A stretch of 64,000 nucleotides of DNA from Bacillus pumilus. Its GTDB lineage: Bacteria > Bacillota > Bacilli > Bacillales > Bacillaceae. This document shows positions 47,644 to 58,020 of this stretch, one piece after another. Position 1 is the first letter of the stretch. The number at the start of each line of letters is the position of its first letter. Where the stretch lies: contig NZ_CP047089.1 in the NCBI RefSeq assembly GCF_009937765.1, positions 2,354,272 through 2,418,271 of the forward strand, given 5' to 3'. Both the position numbers and the translations under genes were made by a program. The notes beneath the pieces are model-generated. The model did not search any database. It was not told the DNA's origin and was given only the letters and a program-made list of their open reading frames with translations.

Positions 47644-47665
47644 CTCCTTAAATGGGATTAAGGAG
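47644..47665 (-). promoter_or_regulatory. trpE Shine-Dalgarno hairpin
   Basis: CTCCTTAA (47658-47665 read on the minus strand) pairs with TTAAGGAG (47644-47651), 8 perfect base pairs with a 6-base loop. The second arm is the trpE ribosome-binding site. In B. subtilis, TRAP binding favours an equivalent hairpin and lowers trpE translation. Confidence 0.82.
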
Positions 47666-47700
47666 AATGAGGGGGACCTATAGAGGGTTTGTATGAGTAT

Positions 47701-47736
47701 AAGAAATAAGCCTAAAAGAGGGGTGCTCTTTTAGGC
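47701..47736 (-). terminator. trp operon attenuator
   Basis: GCCTAAAAGAG/CTCTTTTAGGC, 11-base-pair stem with 5-base loop, followed on the minus strand by TTATTTCTT. It lies between the TRAP site and trpE, where B. subtilis has its intrinsic attenuator. Confidence 0.9.
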
Positions 47737-47762
47737 AGTATGATTAAATAGAAGTATCGTAT

Positions 47763-47816
47763 CTCAGCTCAACTCTACTCATCTCAACTACCCTAGTCTC
47801 ATTCTCATCTTCTCTA
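47763..47816 (-). promoter_or_regulatory. TRAP-binding site of the trp leader, eleven NAG triplets
   Basis: Read on the minus strand: TAG, AAG, GAG, GAG, TAG, TAG, then five GAG. All are separated by two bases except one three-base gap. Eleven triplets fit the 11-subunit TRAP ring encoded by mtrB at 54670. Binding would prevent the antiterminator and allow the attenuator to form. Confidence 0.9.
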
Positions 47817-47826
47817 AACTTGCAAT

Positions 47827-47868
47827 GCCGTTTACACCTGTGTGTAAACTTCGGCTGTTCATATCGTA
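47827..47868 (-). promoter_or_regulatory. trp leader 5' stem-loop and promoter -10
   Basis: Stem-loop GCCG-AAG-TTTACAC/GTGTAAA-CGGC (47827-47855) at the 5' end of the leader, equivalent to the 5'SL that helps TRAP bind in B. subtilis. The promoter is -35 TTGACA (47887-47892), 18-base spacer, -10 TACGAT (47863-47868), lying in and just after the aroH 3' end, giving a start near 47856. Confidence 0.8.
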
Positions 47869-48252
47869 TTATAATTCCTTGTTTTTTGTCAACTGTAAAT
47901 CAGGGCGAAGCGTCACAGCTTCTTCCAAGTACACATGCTGCACATCTTCCTGCTTTGTGTCTGTTTGGACCGTCATTAACACACGAATACAATGCTTTAG
48001 ACCGCCATGAATGTCCAGCTCCTGCATACAAGTAACAGGCACATACGTCCACCCTTCAAACTGACGAAGGGCTTTTGCCGGAAAAACGGAGTGAATATCT
48101 TGTGTAGCTGAAATTAAAATCTGCACGACACGTTCTGGATCTACTTCATTTCTTGAAATAATCGCTTCTAGCAGCTGTTTCGTTTTGTTTAACACTTCTG
48201 TTTCTGTATCTTCTGTCACAGTTGTAGCCCCACGTATCCCGCGAAACATCAT
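47869..48252 (-). CDS. aroH: Chorismate mutase (AroH class)
   Basis: 127 residues, trimeric AroH fold: FRGIRGATTVTEDTETEVLN (Arg7), VVQILISATQDIHSVFPAKA, FEGWTYVPVTCMQELDI, GGLKHCIRVLMTVQT (Arg90), VYLEEAVTLRPDL. Converts chorismate to prephenate. Start: ATG after GGAGGG plus about 6 bases; an adjacent ATG is equally possible. The trp promoter -35 is inside its last codons. Confidence 0.95.
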   Translation of the reverse strand: MMFRGIRGATTVTEDTETEVLNKTKQLLEAIISRNEVDPERVVQILISATQDIHSVFPAKALRQFEGWTYVPVTCMQELDIHGGLKHCIRVLMTVQTDTKQEDVQHVYLEEAVTLRPDLQLTKNKEL

Positions 48253-49340
48253 AGACATCCCTCCTCCCGTTTCCATTCATCGAGCCATTGATGCAGATCA
48301 TCTTTTGTGAAAGACTGCAAGACAGCATCTCCAACCTGTTTTAATAAAACAAATTGAACGGTTCCACCTCTTGCCTTTTTATCACCAATCATCCGGTCAA
48401 CAAATGTTTTCGTGGAAATATCTTGGGTGACTTGTACCGGAAATCCGAGTTTTTTCATCCACTCTTTTAGTTCCGTACGATGAAGGCTGAGCCCCAGCTT
48501 CTTTTCGCTCACATATAGCGCAAACTGCATGCCGATTGCAATAGCATCTCCGTGTGTAATAACGCCGTATCCATACTCTGCTTCAATGGCATGCCCAAGT
48601 GTATGACCTAAATTCAAAAATGCACGCACACCTTGTTCTCTTTCATCTTTTTGAACAATCGACGCTTTGACCTCAATGCCTTGATACAGCATATGTGCGA
48701 GCTCGCTTTTTGAGCATTCATCCAAAGAACGAATAGACATCAGCTCTTTTAAAAAGTCTTCACTTGAGATGAGGGCATGTTTGATGACCTCAGCAAAGCC
48801 TGACCTCATTTCAGTTTGAGATAGTGTCTCAAGCATGCTCGTATCATAAATGACGGCTTTCGGCTGATGAAACGCACCGATTAAATTTTTACCGAGAGGA
48901 TGGTTAATCCCCGTTTTCCCGCCAACTGCACTGTCGTGTGCCAGCAGCGTCGTCGGAACTTGAATAAAATCAATACCTCTCATGTAACTAGCAGCAACAA
49001 AGCCAGCCAAATCGCCAATTACGCCGCCTCCAAGCGCAATGATACACGAGGAGCGATCTAGCTGAAATTGTATGGCTTTCGTATGAATATGCTCAAACTC
49101 AGCAAAAGATTTCGACTGCTCTCCGCTTGGCACAACCACTTTATGCACAGACCATTTTTGTTCAAGTAATCGAACCATTTCATCACCGTAAATGGCATCA
49201 ACCGCTGTATCTGTGACGATTAAGAGCTTCGTATAGGAATGCCCCGTGGAAGTCATCAAGTCGACGATATTGCGTTTAATCCCATCACCGATGTATACAG
49301 GATAAGTAGCTGAAGACGTCTTAACTTCCAATGTTTTCAT
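48249..49340 (-). CDS. aroB: 3-dehydroquinate synthase
   Basis: 363 residues: VVPSGEQSKSFAEFEHIHTK, IALGGGVIGDLAGFVAASYM, IQVPTTLLAHDSAVGGKTGI, AEVIKHALI (metal Glu), LNLGHTLGHAIE. NAD- and metal-dependent second step of the shikimate pathway. Start overlaps the aroC stop by one base. Confidence 0.97.
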   Translation of the reverse strand: MKTLEVKTSSATYPVYIGDGIKRNIVDLMTSTGHSYTKLLIVTDTAVDAIYGDEMVRLLEQKWSVHKVVVPSGEQSKSFAEFEHIHTKAIQFQLDRSSCIIALGGGVIGDLAGFVAASYMRGIDFIQVPTTLLAHDSAVGGKTGINHPLGKNLIGAFHQPKAVIYDTSMLETLSQTEMRSGFAEVIKHALISSEDFLKELMSIRSLDECSKSELAHMLYQGIEVKASIVQKDEREQGVRAFLNLGHTLGHAIEAEYGYGVITHGDAIAIGMQFALYVSEKKLGLSLHRTELKEWMKKLGFPVQVTQDISTKTFVDRMIGDKKARGGTVQFVLLKQVGDAVLQSFTKDDLHQWLDEWKREEGCL

Positions 49341-50512
49341 TAAAATTCCCTCTGAAGCTGGCGCATTTTTTCAACATTTTCTTTAATGCGGTCAATTTGA
49401 TCAAGGCCAAACTGCTCCACTACAGCATTGGCGATTTCCCAAGCCACGACTGCTTCTGCGACAACACTTGCGGCAGGAACAGCACAGCTGTCAGAACGTT
49501 CAATACTTGCGGAGAAAGGTTCTTTTGTTTCAATGTCAACGCTTTGAAGCGGTTTGTAAAGCGTTGGGATTGGTTTCATGACCCCTCTTACGACAATTGG
49601 CATACCAGTTGACATTCCGCCTTCAAGACCACCTAAGCGATTTGTTTTTCTCGTATAGCCCTTTTCTTCATCCCAGATGATTTCATCATGGACCTCACTG
49701 CCATTTTTAGAAGCCGCCTCAAAGCCGATACCGAATTCAACCCCTTTAAAAGCGTTGATACTCAGGACAGCACCTGCAAGCTTGCTATCTAATTTGCGGT
49801 CATAGTGAACATAGCTCCCGACTCCAACAGGCATTCCTTCAACGATAACTTCCACAATTCCACCAATTGAATCACCATTTTTCTTCGCTTCATCAATGGC
49901 ATCCATCATTTTTTGACCTGCTTCACTGTCGTAGCAGCGAACAGGTGACTCTTCCGTTACCTTTTGCAAATCTTCAATTGATTCATATGCCGTATGAGCT
50001 GCTTTCACTCCGCCAATTTCAAGAACGTGGCCTGCTACTTTGATTCCTAAATGAGCTAAGATTTGTTTAGCGACTGCGCCTGCTGCTACGCGAACAGTTG
50101 TCTCACGAGCTGATGAACGCTCTAATACGTTTCGCATATCACGGTGTCCATATTTAATCGCACCATTTAAATCCGCATGTCCTGGTCTAGGGCGTGAAAT
50201 TTGACGCTTCATTTCACTTTCTTCTTCTTCTGTGATCGGCTCTGCCCCCATCACTTTTGTCCAATGCTTCCAGTCGTTGTTTTCAACGACAAGTGCAATA
50301 GGAGAACCTAATGTTTTCCCGTGGCGAACACCGCTTAATACTTTCGCTTGGTCTTTTTCTATCTGCATTCTTCTGCCGCGGCCGTGACCTTTTTGTCTTC
50401 TAGCCAATTCATAGTTAATGTCATCCTGCTCTATGTAAAGTCCCGCTGGAACGCCTTCAATAATTGTGGTCAATTGTGGACCATGTGATTCACCTGCTGT
50501 TAAGTATCTCAT
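49340..50512 (-). CDS. aroC: Chorismate synthase
   Basis: 390 residues (aroF in B. subtilis). FMN-dependent: [78 protein letters not shown] [15 protein letters not shown], and [18 protein letters not shown]. Makes chorismate, the branch point feeding trp, tyr, folate and menaquinone genes in this window. Confidence 0.97.
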   Translation of the reverse strand: MRYLTAGESHGPQLTTIIEGVPAGLYIEQDDINYELARRQKGHGRGRRMQIEKDQAKVLSGVRHGKTLGSPIALVVENNDWKHWTKVMGAEPITEEEESEMKRQISRPRPGHADLNGAIKYGHRDMRNVLERSSARETTVRVAAGAVAKQILAHLGIKVAGHVLEIGGVKAAHTAYESIEDLQKVTEESPVRCYDSEAGQKMMDAIDEAKKNGDSIGGIVEVIVEGMPVGVGSYVHYDRKLDSKLAGAVLSINAFKGVEFGIGFEAASKNGSEVHDEIIWDEEKGYTRKTNRLGGLEGGMSTGMPIVVRGVMKPIPTLYKPLQSVDIETKEPFSASIERSDSCAVPAASVVAEAVVAWEIANAVVEQFGLDQIDRIKENVEKMRQLQREF

Positions 50513-50585
50513 GACTTAATCTCCCTTCATCGCATTAACGCTTTTAAGTAAAACTATGATAACACACTTATGACTAAAAAGTCAG

Positions 50586-51392
<807 letters not shown>

Positions 51393-51469
51393 CTATCTTT
51401 GTCCTAGTATAGCTGTTTTTATCGAAAATTTGTATCTTCTCATGCGAAATTTCGTGTAGAAATATTCAT

Positions 51470-51511
51470 ATAAAAAAGCCAAGGTGCTCATTTGATGAAC
51501 ACCTTGGCTTG
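51470..51511 (-). terminator. Terminator after ndk
   Basis: AAGCCAAGGTG/CACCTTGGCTT, 11-base-pair stem, followed on the minus strand by TTTTTATATG. Confidence 0.88.
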
Positions 51512-51515
51512 AATT

Positions 51516-51962
51516 TTAATAAATCCAGCTTGAGATGGTTTGATCCCAGTTTGTAATTTCTTCTTGTTTGAAGAATAAGTTGATTTCTCTTTCAGCACTT
51601 TCTGGTGAGTCTGAACCATGGATAATGTTTTTTCCAACTGTCAATCCATAGTCTCCTCTTATCGTGCCCGGAAGCGCTTCCTTCGGGTTTGTTTTGCCGA
51701 TCATCTGTCTTGTGACATCGACTACCTGTTCACCTTGCCATACCATTGCAAACACTGGTCCTGATGTAATAAAGTCAACCAATTCCCCGAAAAATGGTTT
51801 TTCTTTATGCTCTCCGTAATGTGTTTCTGCTACTTCTTTTGGAATACTCATTAGTTTTGCACCAACAAGCTGAAGCCCCTTTTTTTCGAATCTTGACACA
51901 ATTTCACCGATTAATTGTCTTTCTACACCATCAGGTTTGACCATAAGAAATGTTTTGTCCAT
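51516..51962 (-). CDS. ndk: Nucleoside diphosphate kinase
   Basis: 148 residues. [20 protein letters not shown], the catalytic-His segment [20 protein letters not shown], and [15 protein letters not shown]. Transfers the terminal phosphate between nucleotides. The terminator separates it from cheR. Confidence 0.97.
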   Translation of the reverse strand: MDKTFLMVKPDGVERQLIGEIVSRFEKKGLQLVGAKLMSIPKEVAETHYGEHKEKPFFGELVDFITSGPVFAMVWQGEQVVDVTRQMIGKTNPKEALPGTIRGDYGLTVGKNIIHGSDSPESAEREINLFFKQEEITNWDQTISSWIY

Positions 51963-52092
51963 ATACGTTCTCCACCCCGTCGTTTATGTATGTATAGGCT
52001 TACATTGTTACAAAGTGATCGTATCATTTTTTTATACAATAATCAATTTTTGACAAAAAATTTCACAAAAAAACCAATCAACAATATGTTGA

Positions 52093-53055
52093 TTAGAATT
52101 TTCGTTTTCCAATATATTTGGCAATGGAAGCGAGTGATGTTCTTGCTCGCCCTCGAGGAAGTTTATCTAGCTGTTCGAATGCCTTTTTCAAATACATTTC
52201 ACTCACTCGAATCGAGCGATCGATCGCATCTGTTTGTTTGAGATGTTCAATCACAGGCTTTAGCTGCATTTCTGTTGTTTCACTATTAATCAGCTTTAAT
52301 TGGCCTTCGAGTGTAGGATTCTTCAGTGCATATAAGACTGGGAGTGTGACATTTCCTTGTAAAAGGTCCCCTCCAACAGGCTTACCAAGCTCTTCTTCAG
52401 TTGATGTGAAATCAAGCACATCATCAATGATCTGATAGGACATCCCGACATAGTAGCCAAACCAGTAAAGGGCTTTATGTGTTTTCTCATCTGTACCTGC
52501 TGCTATTGCACCTAACTGACAGCTACCTGCAATGAGTAAGGCTGTTTTTCGTTTGATTCTTCTTAAATATGTACGCAGGTTTTGATCCATATTGTATTTG
52601 TCTTTCACTTGCTCGATTTCACCAAGACAGAGCTCGACGACCATCTTTGACAAAATTTCATGTGCCATCGGATGATTGATCTTTGTCATATACTCAAGCG
52701 ATCTTGCAAACATATAATCTCCTGTGTACATGGCAATTCGATTGTCCCATTTTGCCTTAATCGTTGGCTTGCCTCTTCTCAGCTCTGCATCATCAATGAC
52801 ATCATCGTGAACGAGCGATGCCATATGAATGAGCTCAAGCGCAACGGCAACATATTTAATTTTATTAATGTCGTAGTCGCCAAACATGCCTGAAAGGAGA
52901 ACAAAAACGGGACGGATTCGTTTTCCGCCCGCTTGCAGCAAATGAAGACCTGCTTCACTTAATAATGCATAATCAGAGCGAACTGTTTGTTCAAGCTCTT
53001 TTTCGATAATATCGATATCATGATTTAAAAAAGAGATCATTGCTTTTAGTTTCAT
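52093..53055 (-). CDS. hepT: Heptaprenyl diphosphate synthase, catalytic subunit HepT
   Basis: 320 residues, all-helical prenyl transferase: LLQAGGKRIRPVFVLLSGM, first Asp-rich motif VHDDVIDDAELRRGKPT, second QIIDDVLDFTSTEEELGKPV, and GRARTSLASIAKYIGKRKF. With HepS it makes the C35 chain of menaquinone-7. Start at MKLKAM; a GTG three codons upstream is possible. Confidence 0.95.
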   Translation of the reverse strand: MKLKAMISFLNHDIDIIEKELEQTVRSDYALLSEAGLHLLQAGGKRIRPVFVLLSGMFGDYDINKIKYVAVALELIHMASLVHDDVIDDAELRRGKPTIKAKWDNRIAMYTGDYMFARSLEYMTKINHPMAHEILSKMVVELCLGEIEQVKDKYNMDQNLRTYLRRIKRKTALLIAGSCQLGAIAAGTDEKTHKALYWFGYYVGMSYQIIDDVLDFTSTEEELGKPVGGDLLQGNVTLPVLYALKNPTLEGQLKLINSETTEMQLKPVIEHLKQTDAIDRSIRVSEMYLKKAFEQLDKLPRGRARTSLASIAKYIGKRKF

Positions 53056-53079
53056 TATTTTCACCCAAATATCGTTTAT

Positions 53080-53784
53080 TCAAAGCTTCTTTCCGATATG
53101 TGTTGCTGCTACACCGCCTGTAAATGGATGATACGAGACATCAGACAGACCCGCCTCTTCGAAAAGAGCCGCTAGTTCTTTCATGCCAGGGAACGCTTTG
53201 GCTGATTCTTGAAGCCATGAATACTCCTGATAGCTTTTGGCAAACAGTTTACCAAAGAGCGGCATGATGTATTTGAAATAGACATAGTAGCCTTGTTTAA
53301 ACCCAATCATTTCAGGTTGTGATGTCTCTAGACAGACAACCATTCCACCAGGCTTCACGACTCTTGTCATTTCTTTTAGCACCGTTAAGTAATCTGGGAC
53401 GTTCCGTAGGCCAAAACCGATCGTGACATAATCAAATGTGTTATCCTCAAAAGGAAGCTCCATCGCATTTCCGTGGAGCAATTCAATTTGATTATAGCCC
53501 CCACTCTTCACCTTCGTTTCTCCAACACTCAACATATTTTTACTAAAATCAAGGCCCTTGACTTCACCTTTGTCTCCAACAGCATCAGCAAGCGCAATGG
53601 TCCAATCGGCTGTTCCGCAGCATACGTCTAATGCTTTGGCTCCTTTTTGAACATTCATGAGTTTCATTGTTTTATCGCGCCATTTTTTATGCTGCTTAAA
53701 GCTGATGACAGAGTTCATTTGATCGTAGTTTTTATAAATTTTTTCAAATACACCGTGTACTCGCTGTTCTTTTGATTGCTGCAT
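53080..53784 (-). CDS. menG: Demethylmenaquinone methyltransferase
   Basis: 234 residues, UbiE/COQ5 type (also menH). [52 protein letters not shown] [27 protein letters not shown]. Last step of menaquinone synthesis. Between hepS and hepT, an operon common to Bacillus. Confidence 0.96.
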   Translation of the reverse strand: MQQSKEQRVHGVFEKIYKNYDQMNSVISFKQHKKWRDKTMKLMNVQKGAKALDVCCGTADWTIALADAVGDKGEVKGLDFSKNMLSVGETKVKSGGYNQIELLHGNAMELPFEDNTFDYVTIGFGLRNVPDYLTVLKEMTRVVKPGGMVVCLETSQPEMIGFKQGYYVYFKYIMPLFGKLFAKSYQEYSWLQESAKAFPGMKELAALFEEAGLSDVSYHPFTGGVAATHIGKKL

Positions 53785-53787
53785 GAC

Positions 53788-54555
53788 TTACCCTTCTTCC
53801 ACTTTCTGATGATACGCAGGTTCATTTTTCATATGATCCAGGCGATTTAATAGCTCTTTTTGAACGACCGGAGATGAAACGAGATGCTCCTTGATTGATC
53901 GTCTGGCCTTTTCATAGCCTTCATTCTCAAAGTTGTCAAAACATGTATAGGCGTCCGTATGGCTATCGTTCAAAAAAAGTTTTAAATGTTTGTCATCTTC
54001 TGCTTGTTTCATGAAACGCTTATAAACAAGGAAACGACTTGCAATCTCATTCCAATGCGTTAATTGAAAATGCTCAGAAACCCTTTGGAATAACGCAGAC
54101 TCAACCGTTGCTACACTTTTATAAAAGTGCGCCGCATCTTGAATGGATCGATCATATAGTCTAATTTTATGTTCATTGATTTCTTTGATCGCCGTTGCGA
54201 GCGTGCGAATCATGTAGATGTCTTTCATGTCGGAGAGAAGAGAATAATAGAGACCGCTGAAATAGTCTCCTGCCAAGATAGTCAGCTGACGATTTTTGAA
54301 TTCGTCTTGTTTGATCGCTGCAGCAGTTGTGACTTCGTCATGGGTATCAAGGGCAATTTGCACAAGCATCGCCGTTAAAATATAATTTTCTTTTTTCTCT
54401 GCATCAATTTGAGCTTCATCAAACATTGCATGAAAAAGAAGGAGCTTATCTTCATCGATGAGTGGCGCACGTAAATGTTTCGCCAAATAAGGATGAGAAA
54501 GCTTTTTATTTAATTTTATATTTAGATTAGATAAAATTCCGTAGATGTCTTGCAA
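53788..54555 (-). CDS. hepS: Heptaprenyl diphosphate synthase, regulatory subunit HepS
   Basis: 255 residues from a TTG start 6 bases after GGGTGA (a GTG three codons earlier is possible). Helical: [62 protein letters not shown]. Non-catalytic partner of HepT needed for C35 product length. Begins 105 bases after mtrB. Confidence 0.93.
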   Translation of the reverse strand: MQDIYGILSNLNIKLNKKLSHPYLAKHLRAPLIDEDKLLLFHAMFDEAQIDAEKKENYILTAMLVQIALDTHDEVTTAAAIKQDEFKNRQLTILAGDYFSGLYYSLLSDMKDIYMIRTLATAIKEINEHKIRLYDRSIQDAAHFYKSVATVESALFQRVSEHFQLTHWNEIASRFLVYKRFMKQAEDDKHLKLFLNDSHTDAYTCFDNFENEGYEKARRSIKEHLVSSPVVQKELLNRLDHMKNEPAYHQKVEEG

Positions 54556-54669
54556 AGATATCACCCTTGTCCCAAAAATTACAGTTTCATATGTAGCCCT
54601 GCACGTTGTATAGAGATTTATTATACCATATCAGCTCTCACTTTGATGCTATCAAGTGCATTCAAGTAT

Positions 54670-54909
54670 TTATTTCTTTGCTTCGCTTTGAATTTCCCCG
54701 AAGCTTGTTTGAATGACAGCATCGCCTCTTACTTTGATCGCTGACGTATGCTCAGTAAATTGTGCAATAATCACTTCACCTTTATCGAGCTTTTCGGAAT
54801 GGTGAAACCTTGTGTCAGAGCCTCTAGTTAAGCCGATGACGTTTACACCATTTTCATTGGCTTTAATCACTACAAAATCAGATGCTTTATTTTCACTCAA
54901 TCTGTTCAC
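54670..54909 (-). CDS. mtrB: trp RNA-binding attenuation protein TRAP
   Basis: 79 residues, almost identical to B. subtilis [62 protein letters not shown]. The Lys37/Lys56/Arg58 RNA-binding residues are in the KLDKG and IKVRG segments. Eleven subunits form a ring activated by tryptophan that binds the trp leader at 47763. Directly follows folE (mtrA). Confidence 0.97.
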   Translation of the reverse strand: MNRLSENKASDFVVIKANENGVNVIGLTRGSDTRFHHSEKLDKGEVIIAQFTEHTSAIKVRGDAVIQTSFGEIQSEAKK

Positions 54910-54924
54910 CTTCCATCTATTGAA

Positions 54925-55494
54925 TTAGTCGTTTTTAATAAAGGAAAGCACTTCTGCTCTTGCCGCTGCATCATTTGCAAATGTACCGCGTACTGCTGAA
55001 GTCACTGTTTTTGCGCCTGGTTTTTTCACTCCGCGCATCGTCATACACATATGCTCTGCTTCAACGACAATCATCACGCCATGCGGATTGAGTGTTTCCA
55101 CCATACTATCTGCAATGGTCGATGTGATGCGTTCCTGAAGCTGCGGGCGTTTGGCAACAGCCTCTACAGCTCTTGCAAGTTTGCTAAGTCCTGTCACTTT
55201 TCCGCCGCGCGGAATATAAGCGACATGAGCTTTTCCGTAAAAAGGTACAAGGTGGTGTTCACACATTGAATGGAAAGCAATATCTTTTACAAGAACGAGT
55301 TCTTCGTGGTCTTCACCAAAAATGGTTTTAAAATGTTCTTTTGGATCTTCATTTAATCCCGAGAACACTTCTTCATACATTTTTGCTACTCGTTTAGGGG
55401 TATCAAGAAGTCCTTCACGATCTGGATCTTCTCCGATGGCTTTTAATATATCGCGTACTGCGTGTTCGATTAGTTCTTTATTTATTTCACTCAT
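54925..55494 (-). CDS. folE: GTP cyclohydrolase I
   Basis: 189 residues (mtrA in B. subtilis). [20 protein letters not shown] (zinc Cys and His), [46 protein letters not shown] (zinc Cys). First step of folate synthesis. Co-transcribed with mtrB. Confidence 0.97.
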   Translation of the reverse strand: MSEINKELIEHAVRDILKAIGEDPDREGLLDTPKRVAKMYEEVFSGLNEDPKEHFKTIFGEDHEELVLVKDIAFHSMCEHHLVPFYGKAHVAYIPRGGKVTGLSKLARAVEAVAKRPQLQERITSTIADSMVETLNPHGVMIVVEAEHMCMTMRGVKKPGAKTVTSAVRGTFANDAAARAEVLSFIKND

Positions 55495-55531
55495 GTATTA
55501 TATCCTCCAAAGGCGATTACATTTCAATCAG

Positions 55532-55561
55532 ATTCTAGCACACTTCAGATCCTAAAAGCAA
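55532..55561 (-). promoter_or_regulatory. folE-mtrB promoter
   Basis: Minus strand -35 TTGCTT (55556-55561), 18-base spacer, -10 TAGAAT (55532-55537), right after the hbs terminator. Confidence 0.62.
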
Positions 55562-55596
55562 AGGAGAGCGTTCTAAACAAACCTTTTGATTCAAAA

Positions 55597-55626
55597 GGAA
55601 AAGCCCCTTATGAAAGGGGCTTTTCT
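55597..55626 (-). terminator. hbs terminator
   Basis: AAAAGCCCCT/AGGGGCTTTT, strong GC stem, minus strand ending TTTTCCTTTT. Confidence 0.92.
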
Positions 55627-55684
55627 AGACCAGTGCGAAACTGTATATGTATAACTCCTGCAATAGGATCATTACACATAACGA

Positions 55685-55963
55685 TTATTTACCTGCCACC
55701 GCGTCTTTAAGTGCTTTACCTGGTTTGAAAGCAGGTACTTTGCTTGCAGGGATTTCGATCTCTGCACCAGTTTGTGGGTTACGTCCTTTACGAGCTGAAC
55801 GCTCACGTACTTCAAAGTTACCAAAACCGATAAGTTGGATTTTGTCACCATTTTTAAGTGCATCTAAAATTGTATCAAAAACAGAATCAACTGCTTTTGT
55901 CGCGTCTTTTTTAGATAACTCGCTTGCTTCAGCAACCGCGTTAATAAGTTCTGTCTTGTTCAT
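55685..55963 (-). CDS. hbs: Nucleoid protein HU (HBsu)
   Basis: 92 residues: [60 protein letters not shown]. The beta-arm with RNPQTG intercalates DNA. Essential nucleoid protein in Bacillus. Start ATG preceded by GGAGGTGAAAGGC; 11 upstream in-frame codons are leader. Confidence 0.98.
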   Translation of the reverse strand: MNKTELINAVAEASELSKKDATKAVDSVFDTILDALKNGDKIQLIGFGNFEVRERSARKGRNPQTGAEIEIPASKVPAFKPGKALKDAVAGK

Positions 55964-56306
55964 GCCTTTCACCTCCTCCCAAAAATATGCATTCAATAGA
56001 TTGTTATCATTTCTTCACAATTCATCTTCTTTCTATACACTTTTTTCGAAAAAAATAGCGTCTAGAAAGCGGTATACATGGCTTTTCATTAGAAAACAAC
56101 TCTTTGAAGGAATGTTTGTCCAACAAAGTGAAGATTTTCTGTAAGTAGATTAACACATATGAAATACCATATCAAGCATTTTAAAGGTAAGAATCCTTAT
56201 TCGTCAAGGATTAAGGGCACTTTTGCGAACGAATATTCCTAATTTCAACCTGAATCTGACTAATCTTTATACAATTGTCTTTTTATGACTCATTCCATAC
56301 GCAAAA
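55964..56306 (-). promoter_or_regulatory. Long hbs upstream region with two candidate promoters
   Basis: No gene in this 340-base AT-rich region. Distal promoter: -35 TTGACG (56202-56207), 18 bases, -10 TAAAAT (56178-56183). Proximal: -35 TTGTTT (56094-56099), 17 bases, -10 TATACC (56071-56076). B. subtilis hbs also has more than one promoter. The distal -35 lies in a 7-base-pair inverted repeat AATCCTT/AAGGATT (56192-56212). Confidence 0.5.
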
Positions 56307-56335
56307 AAAGACCCCTGTCAATGAGAGGTCTCACA
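56303..56335 (-). terminator. spoIVA terminator
   Basis: GAGACCTCT/AGGGGTCT stem with one mismatch, minus strand ending in TTTTTTT. Confidence 0.82.
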
Positions 56336-56337
56336 TG

Positions 56338-57816
56338 CTATAGAATAATCGCGATCAAACCGCCTGATCCTTCGTTGATGATTCTTTCAAGTGTTTCTTT
56401 CAGTTTATATCTTGCATTTTCTGGCATCAGTGACAGCTTTGCTTGAATGCCTTCTCTGACAAGGGAGCTGAGTGAGCGCCCAAATATATCAGAATTCCAA
56501 ATCGAAAGCGGATCATCTTCAAAGTCTTGCATTAAGTAGCGGACGAGCTCTTCACTTTGTTTCTCAGTTCCGATAATCGGTGCAAATTCACTCTCTACAT
56601 CTACCTTAATCATATGAATAGATGGTGCAACCGCCTTTAGTCGTACGCCGAATCTCGAACCCTGTCTTATGATTTCTGGCTCATCTAAACTCATATCAGA
56701 CAAAGCCGGAGCCGCAATTCCGTATCCCGTCTGCTTCACCATTTTTAAGGCATCTGATACTTGATCATATTCTGTCTTCGCATGCGCAAAATCTTGCATG
56801 AGCTCTAGAAGATGGTCTTTCCCTCTAATTTCTACACCAACCACTTCTTTTAGAATATGGTCATATAGATCATCTGGGGCGTACAGGTCAATCTCCGCAA
56901 TCCCTTGACCCATTTCAATCCCTGCTAAGCCCGCTCTTTCAATAAAGTCAAATTCACTGAATTGACCAACGACACGGTCAACATCTCTTAATCTTTTAAT
57001 ATCCTTTACAGTTTCTTTCACTGAGTCCTGATAGCTTTCTCTCAGCCAGTGATCTTCTTTCAGCACCATGACCCAGCTTGGAAGGTTCACATTCACCTCT
57101 AGGACTGGGAATTCATATAATGCTTCACGAAGCACACTGAGGACATCTTGCTCTCTCATACTTTCTACACTCATGGCGAGTACTGGAATATCATATTTTT
57201 GGCTCAGTTCCTGCCGCAGCGCTTCTGTTTCAGGGTGATAGGGTCTCACAGAGTTGATCACCATAATAAACGGCTTTCCAACCTCTTTGAGTTCATCAAT
57301 CACACGTTCTTCAGATTCAATATAATCATGTCTTGGGATTTCCCCAATGGAACCATCCGTTGTAATCACAACACCGATGGTTGAATGCTCTTGAATGACC
57401 TTGCGTGTGCCAATTTCCGCAGCTTCATGGAACGGGATTGGCTCTTCATACCACGGCGTGTTAATCATTCTTGGACCATTTTCATCTTCATACCCGCGCG
57501 CACCTGGGACAGTGTATCCTACACAATCGACAAGCCTGATGTTGACATCAAGACCGTCACTCACATGAATCGATGCCGCTTGATTCGGTACAAATTTTGG
57601 CTCAGTGGTCATAATGGTTTTTCCTGCTGCGCTTTGCGGCAATTCATCCTGTGCTCTTGCACGATCTGCCTCATTATTGATATTCGGGAGCACCACGAGC
57701 TCCATAAACTTTTTAATAAACGTAGATTTCCCTGTACGAACAGCGCCAACGACTCCTAAATATATATCGCCTCCTGTTCGTTCAGCGATATCCTTGAAAA
57801 TATCGACTTTTTCCAA
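56338..57816 (-). CDS. spoIVA: Spore morphogenesis ATPase SpoIVA
   Basis: 492 residues from a TTG start 5 bases after GGAGGGG, equal to B. subtilis. TRAFAC GTPase-like domain with Walker A GVVGAVRTGKSTFIKKFMEL, then a middle domain and the conserved C-terminus LERIINEGSGGLIAIIL. Polymerises with ATP on the forespore surface, forming the coat basement layer recruited by SpoVM. Confidence 0.98.
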   Translation of the reverse strand: MEKVDIFKDIAERTGGDIYLGVVGAVRTGKSTFIKKFMELVVLPNINNEADRARAQDELPQSAAGKTIMTTEPKFVPNQAASIHVSDGLDVNIRLVDCVGYTVPGARGYEDENGPRMINTPWYEEPIPFHEAAEIGTRKVIQEHSTIGVVITTDGSIGEIPRHDYIESEERVIDELKEVGKPFIMVINSVRPYHPETEALRQELSQKYDIPVLAMSVESMREQDVLSVLREALYEFPVLEVNVNLPSWVMVLKEDHWLRESYQDSVKETVKDIKRLRDVDRVVGQFSEFDFIERAGLAGIEMGQGIAEIDLYAPDDLYDHILKEVVGVEIRGKDHLLELMQDFAHAKTEYDQVSDALKMVKQTGYGIAAPALSDMSLDEPEIIRQGSRFGVRLKAVAPSIHMIKVDVESEFAPIIGTEKQSEELVRYLMQDFEDDPLSIWNSDIFGRSLSSLVREGIQAKLSLMPENARYKLKETLERIINEGSGGLIAIIL

Positions 57817-57905
57817 GTGATCCCCTCCCGGACTTGCTATCCTCGTTTTCAAATAAAATACTCTATTCTTCAATCAAACTTGCTTGAAAGGTGTCTGGAC
57901 AATAT

Positions 57906-57937
57906 ATGTGTATGACGTTGTCCTATTTGAATATGAC
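57906..57937 (-). promoter_or_regulatory. spoIVA sigma-E promoter
   Basis: Minus strand -35 GTCATATT (57930-57937), 15-base spacer, -10 CATACACAT (57906-57914), a near-perfect sigma-E site. The leader is about 80 bases. Fits known mother-cell expression of spoIVA. Confidence 0.8.
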
Positions 57938-57967
57938 ACCTTTTTTGTTTTGAGAGTATGTTTAGCC

Positions 57968-58014
57968 ATAAAAAAACCTTTCTCCTCATTTATATGCAGA
58001 GGAAAAAGGTTCAT
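57968..58014 (-). terminator. yphF terminator
   Basis: AACCTTT-TT-CCTC/GAGG-AG-AAAGGTT stem, minus strand ending TTTTTTATGG, just past the yphF stop. Confidence 0.8.
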
Positions 58015-58020
58015 TCTTGT

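Noticed and set aside
47763..47816. NAG repeats could be taken for a direct-repeat array
   Set aside because: Spacing and position match TRAP binding; the units are too short for CRISPR or a tandem repeat locus.
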